Part shown: positions 59,307 through 64,000 of the stretch, piece after piece
How the letters are laid out: every line of letters starts with the position of its first letter
Numbering within the stretch: position 1 is the first letter of the stretch
Assembly: GCA_036971715.1 (NCBI GenBank)
Contig: JAVHJL010000007.1
Span: 868,001-932,000, forward strand
Reading direction: 5' to 3'
Length of the DNA: 64,000 nucleotides
From: Arthrobotrys musiformis
Lineage: Eukaryota > Ascomycota > Orbiliomycetes > Orbiliales > Orbiliaceae
Notes under the pieces: generated by a model
What the model was told of the DNA's origin: nothing
Database searches by the model: none
Seen by the model: only the letters and a program-made list of their open reading frames with translations
Position numbers and translations under genes: made by a program

Positions 59307-60400
59307 GATGCCTTGACGTTGAAGAGTACCCTTCTCTCGTTTGTTCCTGAATGTGAAATCGAGAACCGTGTTCGAACGTTCGGTGCTGCTTCCAAAGTCC
59401 GACTGGGATGAGGCTTTATATGGCGAATCCCTGTATAACGAGACAGCCTGGCCGTTTTGGCTTTTATATGTGATAGGGATCCAACAATTGAGCTATGACG
59501 CTGTCCTAGACCAGGCAAGTGAGTAATATCGCTGAAGAAGCCACGTCTTGATATCGATCAATACGGGGTGGCCTTGGTATCGAGCGATGTCCCTGCAGCA
59601 GATAAGGGCTGTTTTAATGATAGTGATACTGTCTGTGGCCCTGTGGTGGAGCCCTTCCGCGTCCAGGTAAATGCAATGTCGGTTGGTGTTGCAGTTGCTG
59701 GGTGCTTAAGTAAGTGCTGAGCTCGACTGCCCGCTTAGAAGAGGCAGCTAGGTCGGTCGTAGATGGCCGGTCGGGAGCTGGCCTGTTAACGCCGATTGGG
59801 CCGACCGTCGACCACTGAACCTGACCTGAGTTGACCTGACACACACCAAACCTGACCAAACCGGTGGGACCTCCCGGGCAACCAAATAAGCACTTAATTG
59901 GGACCGAACAGCTACATTTCGGCCCGCTTGACTTGGAACCCAACTACCTAGCCGACCGAAAGCTCTCGTCTGTTGCTCTGCCGTGGCACTCTTTTGGGAA
60001 GTCTTGCTTGCATTTGCATGTTGGTCGACGCGACGACCTCTCTGTTACTCCCCTCTCCCTTATCCAAGTAGGTGTCTGCCACTGCTGCTATCTATTTGAA
60101 ACATCATTGCTTCACGACAATCTCCTGCCGGACCATTGCAGGTTCGGCATCCATTCCCTTCGCTTCATCTTATCTACGCCTGAAGTGGTTTTGGTGTTCT
60201 CTTGGACAATAGGGATATCATTTATTCTTCCACGACCCACCTCGTCACCTAACTGGCTGTGCCCGCAAAAAAAAACCGAAAACATCTCGGATGGTACCAA
60301 TACTACCTACTCACGATTTAGACCTAGACCTTTAGAACTTCGATAATATTCCTTTCATCATCCGACTTCTACAGATCTCCGTCCTATACTCTTATCCATA
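59307..60400. promoter_or_regulatory. Shared divergent upstream region of the GEA-type and dynein genes
   Basis: About 1.1 kb between the two start codons, with no supported gene. At about 59816-59857 it carries several copies of ACCTGA, in direct repeats such as CCTGACCTGAGTTGACCTGA. CT-rich stretches near 60030-60180 are probably the dynein leader. Any binding role of the repeats is speculative. Confidence 0.5.
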
Positions 60401-63400
60401 ATGGATACCCTCGTCCCTAGGTCGAGCGAGAGGCGGTCCCCCTCACCAGGGGCTTCTGCTCCCTCGTCCTCTACCTCTAACGTTAATCCGGTGAATCTAC
60501 TTGACCATATTGTTCATGTAGTCGATATTACTCTGGGTGCCTCGAAGCGAGAGCTCGAGGGCGCCGGCAATATGTTGAGCAGGTCCCATTACTCCGATAC
60601 CTTGCTTCGCTGCTCGAGGTTTTGCGGTGAGGGACCGACGGTGTTATACGTCTGCAAGGAGATGGTAGAGGCTGCCGGAGACACATCGACAGATTCAATC
60701 GACGGTAAGATTTAAGCTCCCTTGTTGATTGATGTCTTATGATACGACATGATATGAATGATTCTAACAGTAGTTATCTGTAATAGGCCCCACCACCCCT
60801 CAATACAAGTACTCCATTTCATCCGAACTATCTACATCAACTCTTACTGTGGCAACAGTAGCTTTGATCAAACGCCCTGCTGCTCTTGAAGCTACCATAC
60901 CCCTTACCAACCAACTCCAGATAACAAACCTGCCTGGAAACTCCCCTTATGAGATCCTACACTCTCTCATGCACCATGCCCTGGTGCCATACTTCGATGC
61001 ATACATCAAAACAAACCAGACACAAAGTGGGAAGAGCTCGACCCAGGCAGCTGGCAGATACGCTGACAATGAATCGAAGTCCGGTATACCTGCTGCCAAG
61101 AAGAAGATGGCTGAACTTGAACTTGCCTTCCTTCACCTGCAGCAGAATATTGAAATCCCGGAGCTTTCGCTCGTCATGCACACGACTGTCCAGGCTGCCA
61201 TTGAGGAAGCGGCATCTAAGGGGCAAAAGCCTTCCCTTGACCTTATTCCTTCTACTATCGTCAATGATTCCATGTTTCTCAACCAGCTACAATCAACCGT
61301 CAATTCTTGGATCAAGTCGATTCAGACTATTACCAAGATGCAGAGGGATGCCGACTCGGGTAGCGCCACGCAAGAGATTAACTTCTGGCTCAACATGGAA
61401 TCCGCCTTGGAAGGCATTGAGGAGCAACTCCGAAGCGAAGGCGTTTTATTGACGCTGGAAATTTTAAGGCATGCCAAACGTTTCCACGCTACGGTGTCCT
61501 TCATCGCGGATACTGGGTTGAAAGAAGCATCAGATACTGTCCAAAAATACAACCAGCTGATGCGTGATTTCCCATTGGATGAACTCTTATCTGCAACTTC
61601 GCTTGCCAAGGTCCAGGAAGCGCTCGTCAAGATTTTTGGTCATATCAACAAGAAGTTGAGAATCACCAGCTACCCTATTAGGAGAGCTTTACCTCTTGTC
61701 GAAGCCATTTCTGGGGACCTTGATGACCGATTGCACGAACTTTTGTCTGGAAGGAGATTGATGCATATGGAATACAAAGACTTCGACAATCTGATGAATG
61801 TGGCTGACAGCATTTTTAATACCTGGGATGAAAATGTCAAAGAGTTTACCAATACAGCTCGTGAAGTTACCAGGAAGCGAGCCGAGAAGTTCATTCCAAT
61901 CAAAGTTACAAAGAGGCACAGCAAGACCCAAGAACGTCTTACTTACGTCAGGGCTTTCAGACATGGCCATGAGCAACTGCAGCGAACCATCCAGAATGTT
62001 CTCGGCCCTGGTAATGACGTTGATGCTCGTGGTGAACCGAGCGGCCATGCCGCAATTGAAGAAATCGGTGACGTTGACGCCGTGGAGGAAGTTGCTTCTG
62101 CATACGCCGTCCTCAAAGACGTCGACGTTCTCGATGTCACGCTGGAAGGCACGGATATCTGGATCTCGGCGGAAAATGCGTACAACGAACGTACATCTCG
62201 CGTTGAAAACTCGATTATAGCGAGATTGAGAGATCGATTGGCTACTGCGAAGAACGCCAATGAGATGTTCCGCGTCTTCTCCAAGTTCAACGCTTTGTTC
62301 GTGAGACCAAAGATCCGTGGGGCTATCCAAGAGTATCAGACCCAGTTGATCGACAATGTCAAAGCGGATATCGCGGCTTTGCACGAGAGATTCAAGCAGC
62401 AATATGGGCACAGCGAAGCCCATGCGATGGCCCAAATGCATGATCTCCCACCGATAGCAGGGGCTATTATATGGGCCAGGCAGATAGAACGCCAGCTTAA
62501 CGCGTATCTAAAGCGTATCGAGGATATTCTCGGTAAAGGCTGGCAGGATTACGCCGAGGGACAGAAGCTGTACAGCGAGAGCAATTCCTTCAAGACGAAG
62601 CTTGAGACTCGCCCAATCTATGAAGCCTGGCTCGCTGATGTTCAGCGACGGAATGTCTCGATTTCCGGCCGCCTTTTCAACATCAATAGGAATCGTGCCC
62701 TCGGTAACCAGCTGGAACTACTTGTTAACTTTGATCCTCAAGTCATTGCACTATTCAAGGAAGTTCGAAATCTGGTCAACCTCAAGTACACTGTCCCGCA
62801 TGCTATCAACAACGTCTCGAAAGAGGCTAAACGAGTTTATCCCTATGCCGTCTCGTTGATGGAGTCTGTTCGTACCCTAGCTCAGACCAACAAAGTCATT
62901 CTAGATATGAGCGACGTCTCTACGCTGTTGTCGGGGTACCAAAATGAAGTGCATGTCCTGATTGCAAAGGGCATTCCACTTAAATGGGAAAGTTTCGTCC
63001 ACAGCTATGACCACCTTCATATGCGTAACGTTGTGTCATATCTTCCGAATGGTAATATGGAAGGCGGCTCATCGCTCGCTGGTCGGGAGTCTCGCCATGT
63101 CCAGTTCGTCAGGGAGATGGCTGCAGCTGTTAACATGCTCCAAATAAAGACACAAACCCTGAGCACCATCAACGATAACATCAGAAAGGCGCTCACGGAA
63201 CTCAAGTCATGCCCTTATGACACTGAATCGCTGAGAACGAGACTCGAAGTTATCCAAACTGCCGTCGATCAATTGAACTTGGAAAACTTTGTCAATTTAC
63301 CTCAGTGGGTCGGGGACCTCAATATCCAGATCCAAACTATTCTTCTAACCCGGCTTGAAGAAGCAACCAATACCTGGATCGCAGTTTTCGATGGAACTAT

Positions 63401-64000
63401 TGCGGAGGATGAGGCGGTACAACAAAGCAAGCGACGACCGGACACTGCCGACTCTGAGGGCGAAAAGAAAGACGACAAAGCCGCAATGTATAAGCCTGTT
63501 ATGAAACGTTTGGTCCATGAGATCAGCATCAAGAACCAAGTCATTTATTTGGACCCGCCAATGGAGTATGCCAGAGCACAGTGGTATAAGCAGCTGCATC
63601 TGTGGCTTGGTATGTAGTGATATAATTGCCTGGTTATATTACATGTGACTAATTAGCGGGATAGGTATTGCTTGCAACTTGCACAAGGTCAAAGCCTCGA
63701 GATACGAGATGACGGTTCATATTACGGAGCGTGAAGTTGAAGACAACTTTGCCGAGCTTGTATGTCACCTGCGCCCCTGTTTCTGATATTGTCATACTAA
63801 TATCCCTAATAGCCCAGCCATTTCCCTGAAATGCTTTCAAAAGCGTACAACGCTGTCGAGAAGAAAATTACAGAAGTCAGCACCTACGTCGACAAATGGC
63901 TCCAATTCCAGAGTTTATGGGATCTTCAAGCCGAACAAGTATACGATGTCCTGGGCACCAATCTTTCGAAGTGGCTTCATTTGCTTCAAGAAATTCGCAA
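60401..64000 (+). CDS. Cytoplasmic dynein heavy chain, N-terminal stem (truncated by window edge)
   Basis: Exons 60401-60704, 60787-63609, 63665-63759 and 63813 to beyond 64000 give the first 1136 residues or so. The second exon alone encodes about 940 residues of the dynein heavy chain N-terminal region (DHC_N1). It is recognised from TNQLQITNLPGNSPYEILHS, INFWLNMESALEGIEEQLRS, EVTRKRAEKFIPIKVTKRH, GAIIWARQIERQLNAYLKRI and IRGAIQEYQTQLIDNVKADI. The third and fourth exons continue in frame into WLQFQSLWDLQAEQVYDVLG at the linker side. The stem dimerises the heavy chain and binds intermediate and light-intermediate chains. The motor itself, about 3000 further residues, lies beyond the window. 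The cytoplasmic type drives retrograde transport and nuclear migration in hyphae. The start MDTLVPRSSERRSPSPG is the only sensible Met. Confidence 0.95.

Noticed and set aside
60949..61452. Plus-strand open frame of 167 codons inside the dynein gene
   Set aside because: An alternative frame of the dynein coding exon, with basic, low-conservation composition; a shadow.

Overview
This window is nuclear DNA of a filamentous ascomycete (Pezizomycotina). Every multi-exon gene is broken by short introns with GT..AG ends that restore the reading frame exactly. The gene set includes a Zn2Cys6 regulator, a WSC-domain secreted protein, an Anp1/Mnn9-type mannosyltransferase, a fungal patatin-like protein and a dynein heavy chain. 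Gene density is low: 14 protein genes and one tRNA in 64 kb, with gene-free stretches of 4 to 8.5 kb. That is sparse for this group and would fit a larger genome such as those of Pezizomycetes, but the class cannot be settled from the window.

Layout. 1-2454 (-): 5' part of a patatin-like gene that leaves the window on the left. 4762-5959 (+): SPRY-domain protein. 6952-7971 (+): intronless protein with an RS domain. 8229-9026 (-): RidA/Mmf1 family protein. 9.1-14.4 kb: gene-free. 14399-16788 (-): Zn2Cys6 transcription factor. 16.8-25.3 kb: gene-free. 25274-26544 (+): an unrecognised low-complexity protein. 26.5-30.9 kb: gene-free. 30945-41678 is a dense housekeeping block: WDR48/UAF1-like WD40 protein (-), DBP4-type DEAD-box helicase (-), DNAJC8/Spf31-type J protein (+) and an MFS transporter (+). 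42955-43047 (-): intron-containing tRNA-Ala. 44185-45450 (-): secreted protein with two WSC domains. 45.5-51.4 kb: AT-rich and gene-free. 51421-64000 holds three secretory or trafficking genes: an Anp1-type mannosyltransferase (+), a GEA/GBF1-type ARF-GEF (-) and the 5' part of the cytoplasmic dynein heavy chain (+).

How the genes work together. No operon-like or dedicated multi-gene system is visible. The clearest functional neighbourhoods are the head-to-head DBP4 (ribosome biogenesis) and DNAJC8-like (splicing) pair, which share a 348-bp intergenic region, and the Golgi/traffic trio at the right end. No CRISPR, phage, integrase, intact transposase or secondary-metabolite backbone gene is seen.

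Most unusual points: a glycine where the patatin nucleophile serine is expected; two PPxY motifs in the SPRY protein, suggesting a Rsp5/Nedd4 adaptor; a RidA gene that could make mitochondrial and cytosolic forms from two in-frame starts; a Thr/Lys/Trp-rich linker in the WSC protein; long perfect palindromes in promoter and intergenic DNA; and 26-38 nt pure A tracts in gene-free DNA. Exon boundaries were worked out by hand from splice consensus, frame continuity and remembered family signatures. They have not been checked against transcripts or databases.
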